Assembly: GCA_050181465.1 (NCBI GenBank)
Contig: JBFXDD010000040.1
Coordinates: 1 to 38,142 of the forward strand
DNA length: 38,142 bases
Direction: 5' to 3'
Source: JACRLW01 sp050181465
GTDB lineage: Bacteria; Planctomycetota; UBA1135; UBA2386
In this document: one piece after another, positions 15,733 to 24,679 of the stretch
Position numbering within the stretch: position 1 is the first letter of the stretch
Layout of the letters: every line of letters starts with the position of its first letter
Notes under the pieces: generated by a model
What the model was told of the DNA's origin: nothing
The model's input: the letters and a program-made list of their open reading frames with translations, nothing else
The model's database searches: none
Position numbers and translations under genes: made by a program

Positions 15733-17505
15733 TCAGATCATCGGCGCTGCCGTCATCCCAGCAGCGTTCGGATCGATCGGACCGAGGATCTTCTTGGTCA
15801 CGCGCTGTTCGACGAGGCCGAACACGCTGGACGTGATCATGTAGAGCATGAGTCCAGAGGCGTACTCGTAGAGCGTGATGCCGAAGATGAACGGCATGAA
15901 GCGCATGATCTTCATCATCTGGCGCTGCTGCGGATCGGTCGGCAAGGGCGTTCCGGCCTGCAACCACAACCACATGCCGACCATCACGATCGGAAGCAGG
16001 TTGAAGTGCGGTAGCCAACTCAATCCCAACGCGAAGAGCTGATCCGGCCGACTGAGGTCGTCGATCCACAGCGCGAAGGGCTGCTGCCGCAACTCGTAGG
16101 CGACGCGAAGTGCGGTGAACAACCCGATGAACACCGGGATGGTCATGAACAGCGGCAGACAGCCGCCGAGCGGCGGGAACAGCTTGTGCTCGCGCTGGAA
16201 CGCGACCATCTGCTGCTGCAAGAGGCGCGGGTCGGCGGCGTACTTCTTCTGCAGCGCGTCGAGTTTGGGCTTGAGCACCGCCATGCGTTGCCCATAGGCA
16301 CGCATCGACTTCTGCATGCGAAAGTTCAACGGCGCGAGGATGCCGCGCACGATCAAGGTCAGCGCGATGATCGCGACGCCCCAGTTGCCGAGGAAGGACT
16401 GAAGGCTGGTCAGCAACCACAACAGGAAGGTGGCGATCGACCGAGCCCCCGGAATCGAACAGAAGCACATCGGATCGAGCGTGTGCTTCATCACCGGCCG
16501 GAACCGGACGTACTCCTCGTTCTCGTCGAAGATGCGCGACGACTTCGGGCCGAGATACAGCCGGAAGACGGTTCGGGCTTCCGCACCCGCGGGCGGCACC
16601 ACCAGACGGAGGTCGTAGCGGACCTGCGGGATCGAGTGGCGCGGTGCTCCGGCCTGCGGCAGCTTCGGCACGCGGAAGGCGACCTGCGCGCGCAGCAGCG
16701 ACTCCGCGGCGGCCGCATCGCTCGGGTAGAGGAAACAGCCGAAGAAGCGGTTCGCGGTGCCGGCGTAGCCGATCGTGCCGTCGGTCGGCTTCTCGGCCAA
16801 CAGCACGCGCTCGGCCAGGGGAGCCTCGTCGCCGGGCGGGTGATAGAAGGTCTCGGTCTCACCCGCGGACGCGCTGGTGCTGGTGCCGACCGCGAGCGAG
16901 GGCAGCGAGCCGAGCACCCATTCGCTCCTCGGCGCCGCGAGCGCGACGCCGTCGAGGCCGACGCGGATCGGCGTACCGGCAGCAGCGGTGGTCGCCGCGT
17001 CGGCGAGCACGGCGAACTCCAGTCGCAGATCGCGACGACCGAGGTCGTAGGCGTAGACGCGCTCGAGGGTCAGCCCGTGGTTCGTGCGTAGGGTGAAACG
17101 AACGCGATTGCCTTCGCGCTCGGCAACGTCCCAGCTCGAGAGGTCGAGGCCTTCCGCGATGCCGGGCAACTGCGACGGATCGTCGGCGCTCAGTTGCAAC
17201 CAGGTGAAAGTGCCGCGCGAGGGGTCCGCCGGGTCGGCGAACTCCGGCATGACGATCTGGTACGGCTCGCGCGGATCGTTGCGCGACGACCGCGGGGCGT
17301 CGTGGTCGAGCAGCGTGATCGACCGCACGCTGGCCCCCACCGGGTCGAACTGCACCAGGAAGCCCGGCCCGCCCTCGGCACCGCCGAAGCGATGCTCGAA
17401 GACCTTGGTGACGCGCTCCGGTCCACTCTGCGCCGAGAGGAACGAGACGGCCGGCGAGAGAATCGCCGCGATCCAGAAGAGGACAACTCGAACGAAGATC
17501 GTCAT
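15733..17505 (-). CDS. yidC: Membrane protein insertase YidC
   Basis: 590 residues from the ATG at 17505; frames starting further upstream would overlap the metallophosphoesterase. It inserts and folds inner-membrane proteins, alone or with SecYEG. The N-terminal membrane segment (about 4-22) is followed by a large periplasmic P1 domain (about 30-370), which is found in Gram-negative YidC only. The conserved core follows, with 'FLGNWGVAIIALTLIVRGIL', 'LQKKYAADPRLLQQQMVAF', 'LGGCLPLFMTIPVFIGLF', and further membrane segments ending 'LYMITSSVFGLVEQRV'. The region 'MRAYGQRMAVLKPKLDALQ' is the cytoplasmic C1 helical hairpin. It lies 13 bp after the upstream gene and 32 bp before mnmE, an order (yidC-mnmE) that is common in bacteria. 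Confidence 0.95.
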   Translation of the reverse strand: MTIFVRVVLFWIAAILSPAVSFLSAQSGPERVTKVFEHRFGGAEGGPGFLVQFDPVGASVRSITLLDHDAPRSSRNDPREPYQIVMPEFADPADPSRGTFTWLQLSADDPSQLPGIAEGLDLSSWDVAEREGNRVRFTLRTNHGLTLERVYAYDLGRRDLRLEFAVLADAATTAAAGTPIRVGLDGVALAAPRSEWVLGSLPSLAVGTSTSASAGETETFYHPPGDEAPLAERVLLAEKPTDGTIGYAGTANRFFGCFLYPSDAAAAESLLRAQVAFRVPKLPQAGAPRHSIPQVRYDLRLVVPPAGAEARTVFRLYLGPKSSRIFDENEEYVRFRPVMKHTLDPMCFCSIPGARSIATFLLWLLTSLQSFLGNWGVAIIALTLIVRGILAPLNFRMQKSMRAYGQRMAVLKPKLDALQKKYAADPRLLQQQMVAFQREHKLFPPLGGCLPLFMTIPVFIGLFTALRVAYELRQQPFALWIDDLSRPDQLFALGLSWLPHFNLLPIVMVGMWLWLQAGTPLPTDPQQRQMMKIMRFMPFIFGITLYEYASGLMLYMITSSVFGLVEQRVTKKILGPIDPNAAGMTAAPMI

Positions 17506-17518
17506 CGAAGAGGAATGC

Positions 17519-18274
17519 TCAACGTCCCACTGCGAGGCGTTCGGCCAGATACTCGGGCAATGCCGGGATCGCGCGGATCTTGGCCATGGTCGTCGCATGG
17601 TCGTAGGCGACGCGATGGAAACGCACGACCTTGCCGTCGAAGGTGACGAAGGCGGCGCGCGGATCGCCGTCGCGCGGCTGGCCGACCGAACCGATGTTCA
17701 CGATCGACCGCTCCTTGTCGATCGACCACTGGTCTCCGAGCTCCGTCGGCGACAGGAAGCCGCCGCTCTCGGGATACACCCCGGGCACATGGCTGTGGCC
17801 GACGAAACACACCTGGGCATCGCCGAACTTCGCGAAGCAGCCGTCGAGCTTGACCTTGTCGTCGACGTCCTTCGGCGTGATGTACTCCTTCACCGGGTCG
17901 CGCGGCGAGCCGTGCACGTAGAGCGCGCGGCCCTCCCGATGCTCCTTCGGCATCGCGTCGAGGTAGGCCCACATCTTGAAGTTCTCCTCACGCGGACAGT
18001 CACGCCGGTTGAGCTGATCGCGAGTCCAGTCGATGGCAGCGCGGGCCTTGGGATTGAAGTCCGAGGCGTATTGCATGCAGCCGTGTTCGTGGTTGCCGAG
18101 CAGCGAGAACTCACAGGTCGTCATGACCTTCAGCAGCGCCTCGCGGGGTTGTGGGCCGTAGCCGATCACGTCGCCCAGGCACAGGATGCGGGTCGCGCCG
18201 AGCCGCCGGCACTCGGCCAAGGTCGCGTCGAGCGCCTCGAGATTGCTGTGGAGGTCGGAGATCAGTGCCTGCAT
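17519..18274 (-). CDS. Calcineurin-like metallophosphoesterase (YfcE/MJ0936-like)
   Basis: 251 residues from the ATG at 18274, which puts the first metal motif at the very N-terminus, as in relatives. Metal-binding motifs in order are 'ISDLHSN' (5-11), 'LGDVIGYG', 'LLGNHEHG' and 'FVGHSHVPG', giving a dinuclear metal centre. Relatives hydrolyse phosphodiesters, and some act on diadenosine tetraphosphate or protein phosphates; the substrate is not predictable here. It is the first gene of an operon with yidC and mnmE and divergent from the PpiC-type gene. Confidence 0.85.
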   Translation of the reverse strand: MQALISDLHSNLEALDATLAECRRLGATRILCLGDVIGYGPQPREALLKVMTTCEFSLLGNHEHGCMQYASDFNPKARAAIDWTRDQLNRRDCPREENFKMWAYLDAMPKEHREGRALYVHGSPRDPVKEYITPKDVDDKVKLDGCFAKFGDAQVCFVGHSHVPGVYPESGGFLSPTELGDQWSIDKERSIVNIGSVGQPRDGDPRAAFVTFDGKVVRFHRVAYDHATTMAKIRAIPALPEYLAERLAVGR

Positions 18275-18380
18275 GGCGAAGCGATGTGACGTCCGCGGCG
18301 CCGTACCGCGGGAAGAGGGGGGCGAGAAGGGTAGCCAACCACCCCGCTTTGCGGAAGGATACGAAGCCGCCGCGACGACC

Positions 18381-19355
18381 ATGCTCGCCCTCATCACTCT
18401 GCTGCTGACTTGCCAAGCGCCGTCGACGGTGCCGACGCCCCCGCCGACGCCCGTCACCGACCCTCTCGGGGAAGCCCAGGACTCGGTCCTCCTCGATCTG
18501 GGCCCCGGCCTGGCGGTGACCGAGAGCGACTATCGCGCCTACCTCCGCGCGGCGATCGGCAGCTCTCGCCTCGAAGACCTCGTGTTCGACCGCCTGCTCG
18601 AACGGGCTTGGCACACGCTCGACGCCGCAGCTCTGCCGTCGGCACTACGCGCGGTCGCGATCGACAAGGGCGCGGTCGCCCGCGCCGTCGACGAACAACT
18701 TCGCGGCCAATTCGGCGCCGCCCTCGAGGGCTACTCGCGGCATCTGCGCAACCTCGGCCGCACCGACACCGAAGAGCGTGCAATCCGGGCCGCGCAGGTG
18801 CGGCGCGACTGGCAGATCCACGCGTTGGTGGCCATGCGTCGTCGCGTCGACGAAGCCGGCATGACCCGCGCATTCCACGAGCACTTCGGCAAGGACGGCA
18901 TCGCGGTCCGCGCCGAGCACGTGTGGATACCGTTCCACGACGACCACGGCCACGCCACACCGCACGCACCGACCGAAGCGGAACGCGAAGCGAGTCGACA
19001 GCGCGTGCTCGCCCGCGTCGCGCCGCTGCGGGATCGCGGCAGCGACGTAGGCCTGGAAGCGATCGGCGGCGAGACTCTGCGCGAGGGCTTCGATCAGATC
19101 TTCGGTGACGAGTTCGCTGCGGCCGTCCGCGCACTCGATGTCGGTGGATTGAGCGCACCGATCGCGAGCCGACGCGGGATGCACGTGGTGCGAGTGATCG
19201 CGAAGGTCGTCACGCCGCGGGCGCGCGTCGCGGATCGCCTGGCCGACCTCGTACGCTCGGCACCGCCCAGCCTCGCCGAAACACGCGCGCTCCGCGAGGA
19301 ACTGCTCGCAGCGCACGGGGTGCCGGCAGCGCTCGAACGCCATCTCGCCAAATGA
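18381..19355 (+). CDS. Lipoprotein peptidyl-prolyl isomerase, parvulin (PpiC/SurA) type
   Basis: 324 residues from the ATG at 18381. The signal peptide is short, with lipobox 'LLTC' (Cys11), so it is an anchored envelope protein. A Pro/Thr-rich spacer leads to an N-terminal helical chaperone-like part (about 45-175). The parvulin domain is at about 178-275: 'VRAEHVWIPF', 'RVLARVAPLRDRGSDVGLEA', 'DEFAAAVRALDVGGLSAPIA' and 'RGMHVVRVI'. Such proteins help fold exported or outer-membrane proteins. The stop overlaps the start of miaA (ATGA). The first-gene start lacks a clear ribosome binding site. Confidence 0.8.
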   Translation: MLALITLLLTCQAPSTVPTPPPTPVTDPLGEAQDSVLLDLGPGLAVTESDYRAYLRAAIGSSRLEDLVFDRLLERAWHTLDAAALPSALRAVAIDKGAVARAVDEQLRGQFGAALEGYSRHLRNLGRTDTEERAIRAAQVRRDWQIHALVAMRRRVDEAGMTRAFHEHFGKDGIAVRAEHVWIPFHDDHGHATPHAPTEAEREASRQRVLARVAPLRDRGSDVGLEAIGGETLREGFDQIFGDEFAAAVRALDVGGLSAPIASRRGMHVVRVIAKVVTPRARVADRLADLVRSAPPSLAETRALREELLAAHGVPAALERHLAK

Positions 19356-20266
19356 GCTGGCGCCTTTGGGTGTTGACGGGACCGACCGCATCGGGAAAGA
19401 GCGCGCTCGCGATCGACCTCGCGGAGGCGGCGGGCGCGGAGATCGTCTCCATGGACTCGATGGCGGTGTATCGACACATGGAGATCGGCACGGCCAAGCC
19501 CTCGCATCAGGAGCGCACGCGCGTGCGGCATCACTTGATCGACGTCGTCGAACCCAATGAAGAGTTCGACACCGCGCGCTGGTGCGCGATGACGGAAGCG
19601 CTCATCGCTGCGGCGCGCGCCGCCGGACGACCGCTGCTGGTCGTCGGCGGCACACCGCTGTACCTGATGGCCCTGCTGAAGGGACTCGTCGCGACCCCAC
19701 CTGCCGATCCGCAGTTGCGCGCGCAGCTCGCCGCGCGCTTCGCGCAAGACCCCGCCGGGTTGTTCGCGGAGCTCGCCGCAGTCGATCCGGTTGCCGCCTC
19801 TCGCATCCATCGCAACGACGAGAAGCGCATCGTGAGGGCGTTGGAGGTCTTCCAGCTCACCGGTCGTCCGGCGAGTGAACAGCGCGCCCACTTCGATCAG
19901 GACGGCTTTCGTCACGACGCCCGCGTGCTGTGCGTGCAGCGCTCGCGCGACGACCTCCACGAGCGTGTCCGCCGCCGCACCAAAGCGATGCTCGAAGCCG
20001 GACTCTTGGAGGAGACGCGAGCGATCCGTGACCGAATCGGGTTCTCATCGACGGCTAGGTTGGCGATCGGTTACGCCGAGTGCCTCCGCCACCTCGACGT
20101 ACCCTTCAAGGACGAGGAAGAACTCCGCAATCGCATCCGTCGGAGCACGCACGGGCTGATCCGCAGGCAGATCACCTGGTTCCGCCGCATCCGCGGCATC
20201 GACAACCTCGCACCGACTGCGACCGCAGCCGAGGCACTCGCGCGGTTGCGCGCTGAGCCGACCTGA
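19352..20266 (+). CDS. miaA: tRNA dimethylallyltransferase
   Basis: 304 residues, the normal length. It transfers dimethylallyl from DMAPP to N6 of A37 in tRNAs reading UNN codons. The P-loop is GPTASGKS (10-17). The A37/DMAPP-site region 'DSMAVYRHMEIGTAKPS' (35-51) is intact, as are 'VGGTPLYLMALLKGL', 'IGYAECLRHL' and 'IRRQITWFRRI'. It is translationally coupled to the upstream isomerase gene. The 152 bp between it and the symporter gene shows no recognisable element. Confidence 0.95.
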   Translation: MSWRLWVLTGPTASGKSALAIDLAEAAGAEIVSMDSMAVYRHMEIGTAKPSHQERTRVRHHLIDVVEPNEEFDTARWCAMTEALIAAARAAGRPLLVVGGTPLYLMALLKGLVATPPADPQLRAQLAARFAQDPAGLFAELAAVDPVAASRIHRNDEKRIVRALEVFQLTGRPASEQRAHFDQDGFRHDARVLCVQRSRDDLHERVRRRTKAMLEAGLLEETRAIRDRIGFSSTARLAIGYAECLRHLDVPFKDEEELRNRIRRSTHGLIRRQITWFRRIRGIDNLAPTATAAEALARLRAEPT

Positions 20267-20418
20267 TCGCGGCGCGACGCAAGTCCGTGCCGGATCTTCT
20301 CTTCCGCCCCGCTGGTGGCTTGATCCTGCCGGCGCTCGCGCGACGATCCCACCTGTCCCCTTTCGCTCGCGGTCGCCAGCCCGGTGCCCGCTCTGGTCTT
20401 CGCTCGCCGGTCGTCCGC

Positions 20419-22107
20419 ATGACGCGAATCTTCGTAGCTCTCGTCCTTCTCCTCGCGACGGCACTGCCCACCGCGAATCTTCGCGCGCAGGAGACCTCGC
20501 CGCCCACCAGCCAAGCGGGCAGCAACGAAACACCGGCGTGGTACCAGCGCGGCGGCTCACTGGACGTGACCTTCGGCGAATGGCTCGCCACGCTCGCCGA
20601 GGTGCCGTTCTACAACCTGCACAAGCTGACCGCGAAGGAGCGCGACGCCAACGGCGTGCCGATCGTGCCGCCGGTCCTCGACGAGGCCGGCAAGCCCGTG
20701 ATCGGCCCACAGGGCGCGCTGGTCGTGCCCAATCTGCCGATGGTCGTCGTGTGGCTCGTGATCGGCGCGGTGTTCTTCACACTGGCGTGGCGCTTCGCGA
20801 ATCTGCGACTGTTCGGGCACGCGATCGCGGTCGTTCGCGGCAAGTACGACGATCCGAGCGACCACGGCGAGGTCACCCACTTCCAGGCGCTCGCATCCGC
20901 ACTGTCGGCGACCGTCGGACTCGGCAACATCGCCGGTGTCGCGATCGCGGTGTCGCTCGGCGGCCCCGGCGCCACCATCTGGATGATCGTGGCGGGCTTG
21001 CTCGGCATGTCGTTGAAGTTCACCGAATGCACGCTCGGGCAGCTCTACCGCAAGATCGACTCGGAAGGCCGCGTGTCGGGTGGACCGATGCACTACCTGT
21101 ACGACGGGCTCAAGAAGCGCGGTGCCGCACTCGGGATCCTCGGCGCGATCCTCAGCGGCATCTTCACGCTCTTCTGCATCGGCGGCTCGCTGGCCGGCGG
21201 CAATTCCTTCCAGGTCAATCAGGCGCTCGGGATCGTCGAGCAGGAGATCCCCTTCTTCGCGGAACACCGCTGGGTCTTCGGCGCGCTGATGGCGGTGGCC
21301 GTCGCCATCGTGATCATCGGCGGCATCCGCCGCATCGCGCAGACCGCCGAGAAGATCGTGCCGGCGATGTGCGGGCTGTACGTGCTCGCCTGCCTCATCG
21401 TGCTGATCGCCAACGCGAGCCACCTGCCGGCGGCCGTCGGCACGATGATTCGCGGCGCCTTCTCCGGCGATGCGATCTACGGCGGCGCGATCGGCGCCCT
21501 GGTGATGGGATTCCGCCGGGCAGCGTTCTCGAACGAAGCGGGCGTCGGCTCGGCTTCGATCGCTCACTCCGCGGCCAAGACCGACTATCCGGTGCGCGAA
21601 GGCATCGTCGCGCTGCTCGAGCCCTTCATCGACACGGTCGTGGTCTGCACGATGACCGCGCTGGTGATCGTGATCACAGGGGTCTACGACCCTGCCGGCC
21701 CGCATGCCGCACTCGTGCAGAGTGGCCAGGGCGCGGCACTGACGCGCGCGGCATTCCAGAGCGTGGACTTCCTCGGGATGTCGACGTGGTTCCCGTATGT
21801 GCTGCTCGTCGCCGTCGTCCTGTTCGCCTACTCGACGATGATTTCTTGGAGCTACTACGGTGAGCGGTGCTGGACGCGCATCTTCGGTCAGGGCTCCTCG
21901 CTGATCTTCAAGCTGGTGTTCGTGGTCTTCGTCGTGCTCGGTTCGATCGTCAGCGCCACGAACGTCCTCGAGTTCGGCGACCTGATGATTCTGCTCATGG
22001 CGTTCCCGAACATCCTCGGCCTCTACATCTTGCAGGGCGACGTGCGCACGGAACTCCGCGAGTACGAGACCAAACTGAAGGCCGGTGAGTTCAACACCTT
22101 CCCGTGA
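20419..22107 (+). CDS. Sodium:alanine/glycine symporter (AGCS family)
   Basis: 562 residues. The family takes up alanine or glycine with Na+ at the inner membrane. The core contains 'LSATVGLGNIAGVAIAVSLGG' (split family signature), 'RRAAFSNEAGVGSASIAHS' and about 10-11 membrane segments. Unusual are the first 100 residues: a cleavable-looking signal (1-24, ending LRAQ), then an acidic/polar stretch ('VPPVLDEAGKPVIGPQGAL') before the first family membrane helix at about 107. Typical members begin close to that helix. The start at 20419 is chosen because it opens this signal; a longer frame upstream is not supported. It is followed after 10 bp by rsmG. Confidence 0.9.
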   Translation: MTRIFVALVLLLATALPTANLRAQETSPPTSQAGSNETPAWYQRGGSLDVTFGEWLATLAEVPFYNLHKLTAKERDANGVPIVPPVLDEAGKPVIGPQGALVVPNLPMVVVWLVIGAVFFTLAWRFANLRLFGHAIAVVRGKYDDPSDHGEVTHFQALASALSATVGLGNIAGVAIAVSLGGPGATIWMIVAGLLGMSLKFTECTLGQLYRKIDSEGRVSGGPMHYLYDGLKKRGAALGILGAILSGIFTLFCIGGSLAGGNSFQVNQALGIVEQEIPFFAEHRWVFGALMAVAVAIVIIGGIRRIAQTAEKIVPAMCGLYVLACLIVLIANASHLPAAVGTMIRGAFSGDAIYGGAIGALVMGFRRAAFSNEAGVGSASIAHSAAKTDYPVREGIVALLEPFIDTVVVCTMTALVIVITGVYDPAGPHAALVQSGQGAALTRAAFQSVDFLGMSTWFPYVLLVAVVLFAYSTMISWSYYGERCWTRIFGQGSSLIFKLVFVVFVVLGSIVSATNVLEFGDLMILLMAFPNILGLYILQGDVRTELREYETKLKAGEFNTFP

Positions 22108-22117
22108 ACGCGCCGGA

Positions 22118-22771
22118 ATGAACGAAGAGATCCGGGCCCTGATCGCGCACGCCGCTTCTCTCGGCGTGGAACTCGCGGAGCGCGCGGCGACGCAGCTATC
22201 CCGCTATCTCGATGCGCTCAACATCGAGAACGAAGCCATCAACCTCACCGCGGTGCGCGACCGGGCCAGCGGGCTGGTGCTCCATGTCTTGGACTCGGTC
22301 GCGATCGGCGCAGCGCTCTTCGAAGCACCGCGACGCGCGCTCGATCTCGGCACCGGCAATGGTTTCCCGGGGGTGGCGATCGCGACGCTGTGGCCGAGCG
22401 CCGCGGTGGTTCTGTGCGATCGAACGCGCAAGAAGATCGATGCGGTCGGGCGCTGCCTCGCCGCCGCCGAGATCACCTGCGAAGCGATCTGGGCCGATGC
22501 GGACCAACTCGCCGCGCAACGACCCGAACTGCAGAATGCCTTCGATCTCGTGGTCGCACGAGCCGTGGGCGATCCGGTGATCGTCGCGCGCAGCGCACAG
22601 CGCTTGCTGGCGCGGGACGGCTCGCTCGCGCTCTGGCTCACCGCCGAGGATCGACCGCCGGTCGACCTGGCTGGTGGGCTGCGTCGCGAGGGGCTCTACC
22701 GCTATGAACTTCCGGAACCGGAAGCGCGCTCGAGAGCGATCGCGGTGTACCGACGCACGACGCGTAGGTAA
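22118..22771 (+). CDS. rsmG: 16S rRNA (guanine-527-N7) methyltransferase
   Basis: 217 residues from the ATG at 22118. RsmG methylates G527 of 16S rRNA using SAM. Visible are 'NEAINLTAVRD' (38-48), 'LHVLDSVAI' and the SAM motif 'ALDLGTGNGFPGVAIA' (74-89), then 'LVVARAVGDP', where the family usually has 'ARA'. Its length equals that of the Escherichia protein, about 207 residues plus a few. The start is set by alignment with the family. In many bacteria rsmG neighbours mnmEG or parAB; here it follows a symporter, so the usual context is lost. Confidence 0.92.
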   Translation: MNEEIRALIAHAASLGVELAERAATQLSRYLDALNIENEAINLTAVRDRASGLVLHVLDSVAIGAALFEAPRRALDLGTGNGFPGVAIATLWPSAAVVLCDRTRKKIDAVGRCLAAAEITCEAIWADADQLAAQRPELQNAFDLVVARAVGDPVIVARSAQRLLARDGSLALWLTAEDRPPVDLAGGLRREGLYRYELPEPEARSRAIAVYRRTTRR

Positions 22772-22860
22772 GGGCAGCCGGCGACGTCCCGATGAGCAGG
22801 CGACGTCGCGGAAGTTGAGAGCAGAACGATCGACCGCGCGACCTCAGCCGCCGGCGGCGC

Positions 22861-23235
22861 TCAGCGCACCGGCAACCACGGCAGCAAGTTGGTGCTCAGG
22901 CCCGAGCCCGCGCCCCACAAGGTGCCGGTGAAGTAGTTGTCGTCGGTCGGATAGTCGATCGCCGGGTCGCCCGCGGTGGCGCCGAACATGTGGCGGTCCA
23001 TGGTGGACCAGATGTTGGCGAAGCCGGCGGTCAAGGCGTTGGTGCGACGATCCACCGAGCGCCGCAGCTCAGACCAAGAGCGCTCGTTCTGGTATTCGCG
23101 CTCGAGAGTGGCGACGTCCTTGAGCCCCAGCGCGGCGGCTTCCTTGGAGAGGGCCGCGTTCTGGCCCTGCCAAGTGAAGTTGGAGCAGGCGCCAAGGAGA
23201 AGGGTCAGCGGAAGGATCCGTGCGAGCGTGCGCAT
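22861..23235 (-). CDS. Small lipoprotein of unknown function
   Basis: 124 residues from the ATG at 23235. The lipoprotein signal ends LLLGAC (Cys17). The mature part has a charged helical segment (about 25-70) with 'LEREYQNERSWSELRRSVD' and a Gly/aromatic end 'DDNYFTGTLWGAGSGLSTN'. I do not recognise the family. The frame, signal and clean stop at 22861 support a real gene. It is divergent from hisS and separated from rsmG by 89 bp containing no obvious signal. Confidence 0.72.
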   Translation of the reverse strand: MRTLARILPLTLLLGACSNFTWQGQNAALSKEAAALGLKDVATLEREYQNERSWSELRRSVDRRTNALTAGFANIWSTMDRHMFGATAGDPAIDYPTDDNYFTGTLWGAGSGLSTNLLPWLPVR

Positions 23236-23351
23236 GAGGAATGCGAGGTCGGGTTCGAACCGTGCGAGGGGTTGAAGACTGCCGATCCCAGGGGACGGAC
23301 CGGCGAGGGACCGGCGGAGGGTAGCCAGGCCAAGCGACCGAAGCAACGACG

Positions 23352-23379
23352 TTGTTTGCCCCTGCGCGGGCCGTAGCCT
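23352..23379 (+). promoter_or_regulatory. Candidate promoter of hisS, leaderless-type
   Basis: TTGTTT (23352-23357), 16 bp, then TAGCCT (23374-23379), then only seven bases to the hisS ATG at 23387. That spacing would place the transcript start at or near the A of the ATG, giving a leaderless mRNA. Confidence 0.5.
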
Positions 23380-23386
23380 CCCGGAG

Positions 23387-24679
23387 ATGACACGAGCCCA
23401 GGCCGCCCGCGGGACCGAAGACCTCTTCCCCGCGCAAATCGCCGCCTACGACCACGTCCTGTCGGCCTTCCAGCGAACCGTGGCCGCCGCGGACTTCCGG
23501 GAGATCCGGACCCCCATGCTGGAGGACACCAGCCTGTTCGTGCGGTCGCTGGGCGAGGTCACCGACGTCGTCGAGAAGGAGATGTTCACCTGCACCCGGG
23601 GCGACACCAGCGTCACCTTCCGGCCGGAGGGCACCGCACCGGTCGTGCGCGCCTACCTCCAGGCCAACCTCGACAAGGTTCGCCCCTTCCAGAAGTTCTA
23701 CTACGTCGGCCCGATGTTCCGCTTCGAACGGCCGCAGGCGGGACGGCAGCGACAGTTCTATCAATGCGGGGTCGAAGCGCTCGGTTCGCAGAGCCCGATC
23801 CTCGACGCCGAAGTCGCCGGCTTGGCCATGCGCAGCTTTGCGGCGATGGGACTGCGCAACTACGCGCTGCACATCAACAGCATCGGCGATCGCGACGACC
23901 GCGAGACCTTCCGCGCGGTCTTGCGCGCCTACATGGAACCGCTCCTGCCGAGCCGGTGCAGCGATTGTCACGCCCGCTTCGCGCGCAACGTCTTTCGCAT
24001 GCTCGACTGCAAGGTGCCGCAGTGCCAACCGAGCAATGCCGCTGCGCCGAAGTTCCTCGACCACCTGCGCGGCGACAGCCGAGATCGTTTCGATCGCACC
24101 TTGGCGGCGCTGCGGGCAATCGGGATCGACTACGTCATCGATCCTTCGATCGTGCGCGGCTTCGACTACTACACGCACACCGTCTACGAAGTGCAGTGCA
24201 GCGATCTCGGCGCGCGGAGCGCGATCTGCGGCGGAGGGCGCTACGATTCGCTGGTGCCGGACCTCGGCGGGATGGACGTCGGAGCGACCGGGTTCGCGAT
24301 CGGCGTGACCCCCACCCTGCTCGCGCTGCAGAAGCAGAGCAACGCCGGCGTGACGTCCCGCGAGATCGCGCTGCCGGTGTTCGTCGCCGCCGTGGGCGAC
24401 GACGAGCGACTCGACACCTTCGTGTTGTGCGATCGACTCCGCCGCGGCGGCATCGCCGCCGACGTCGACCACGAGTTGCGCTCGCTCAAGGCCCAACTGC
24501 GCGCCGCCGACAAGCGGCTCGCGCGCGTGGTGATCGTCATCGGCAAGGACGAACTCCAGAACGGCAGCGCCAAGCTGAAGGACATGGCCAGCGGCGCCGA
24601 GCACGCGATTCCGCTCGGCGACGGCTTCGTGGATGCCGTGAGGGCGCACCTTCGCGACCCGGAGGCTTGCGGCTCTTGA
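23387..24679 (+). CDS. hisS: Histidyl-tRNA synthetase
   Basis: 430 residues, class II synthetase of normal length. It charges tRNA-His. Motif 1 is at about 40-60. Motif 2 is 'RPEGTAPVVRAY' then 'YYVGPMFRFERPQAGRQRQF'. The histidine motif 'VRGFDYYTHTVYE' and motif 3 'GGGRYDSLVPDLGG' with 'GATGFAIGV' are intact. An insertion domain has a four-cysteine pattern ('CSDCHARFARNVFRMLDCK' and 'PQC'), common in many bacterial HisRS. The C-terminal anticodon-binding domain is at about 325-425. The stop overlaps the nadD TTG start (TTGA). Confidence 0.97.
   Translation: MTRAQAARGTEDLFPAQIAAYDHVLSAFQRTVAAADFREIRTPMLEDTSLFVRSLGEVTDVVEKEMFTCTRGDTSVTFRPEGTAPVVRAYLQANLDKVRPFQKFYYVGPMFRFERPQAGRQRQFYQCGVEALGSQSPILDAEVAGLAMRSFAAMGLRNYALHINSIGDRDDRETFRAVLRAYMEPLLPSRCSDCHARFARNVFRMLDCKVPQCQPSNAAAPKFLDHLRGDSRDRFDRTLAALRAIGIDYVIDPSIVRGFDYYTHTVYEVQCSDLGARSAICGGGRYDSLVPDLGGMDVGATGFAIGVTPTLLALQKQSNAGVTSREIALPVFVAAVGDDERLDTFVLCDRLRRGGIAADVDHELRSLKAQLRAADKRLARVVIVIGKDELQNGSAKLKDMASGAEHAIPLGDGFVDAVRAHLRDPEACGS

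Noticed and set aside
22772..22860. Terminator between rsmG and the lipoprotein gene
   Set aside because: Repeated gcgacgtc segments are present but form no convincing stem, and there is no T tract.
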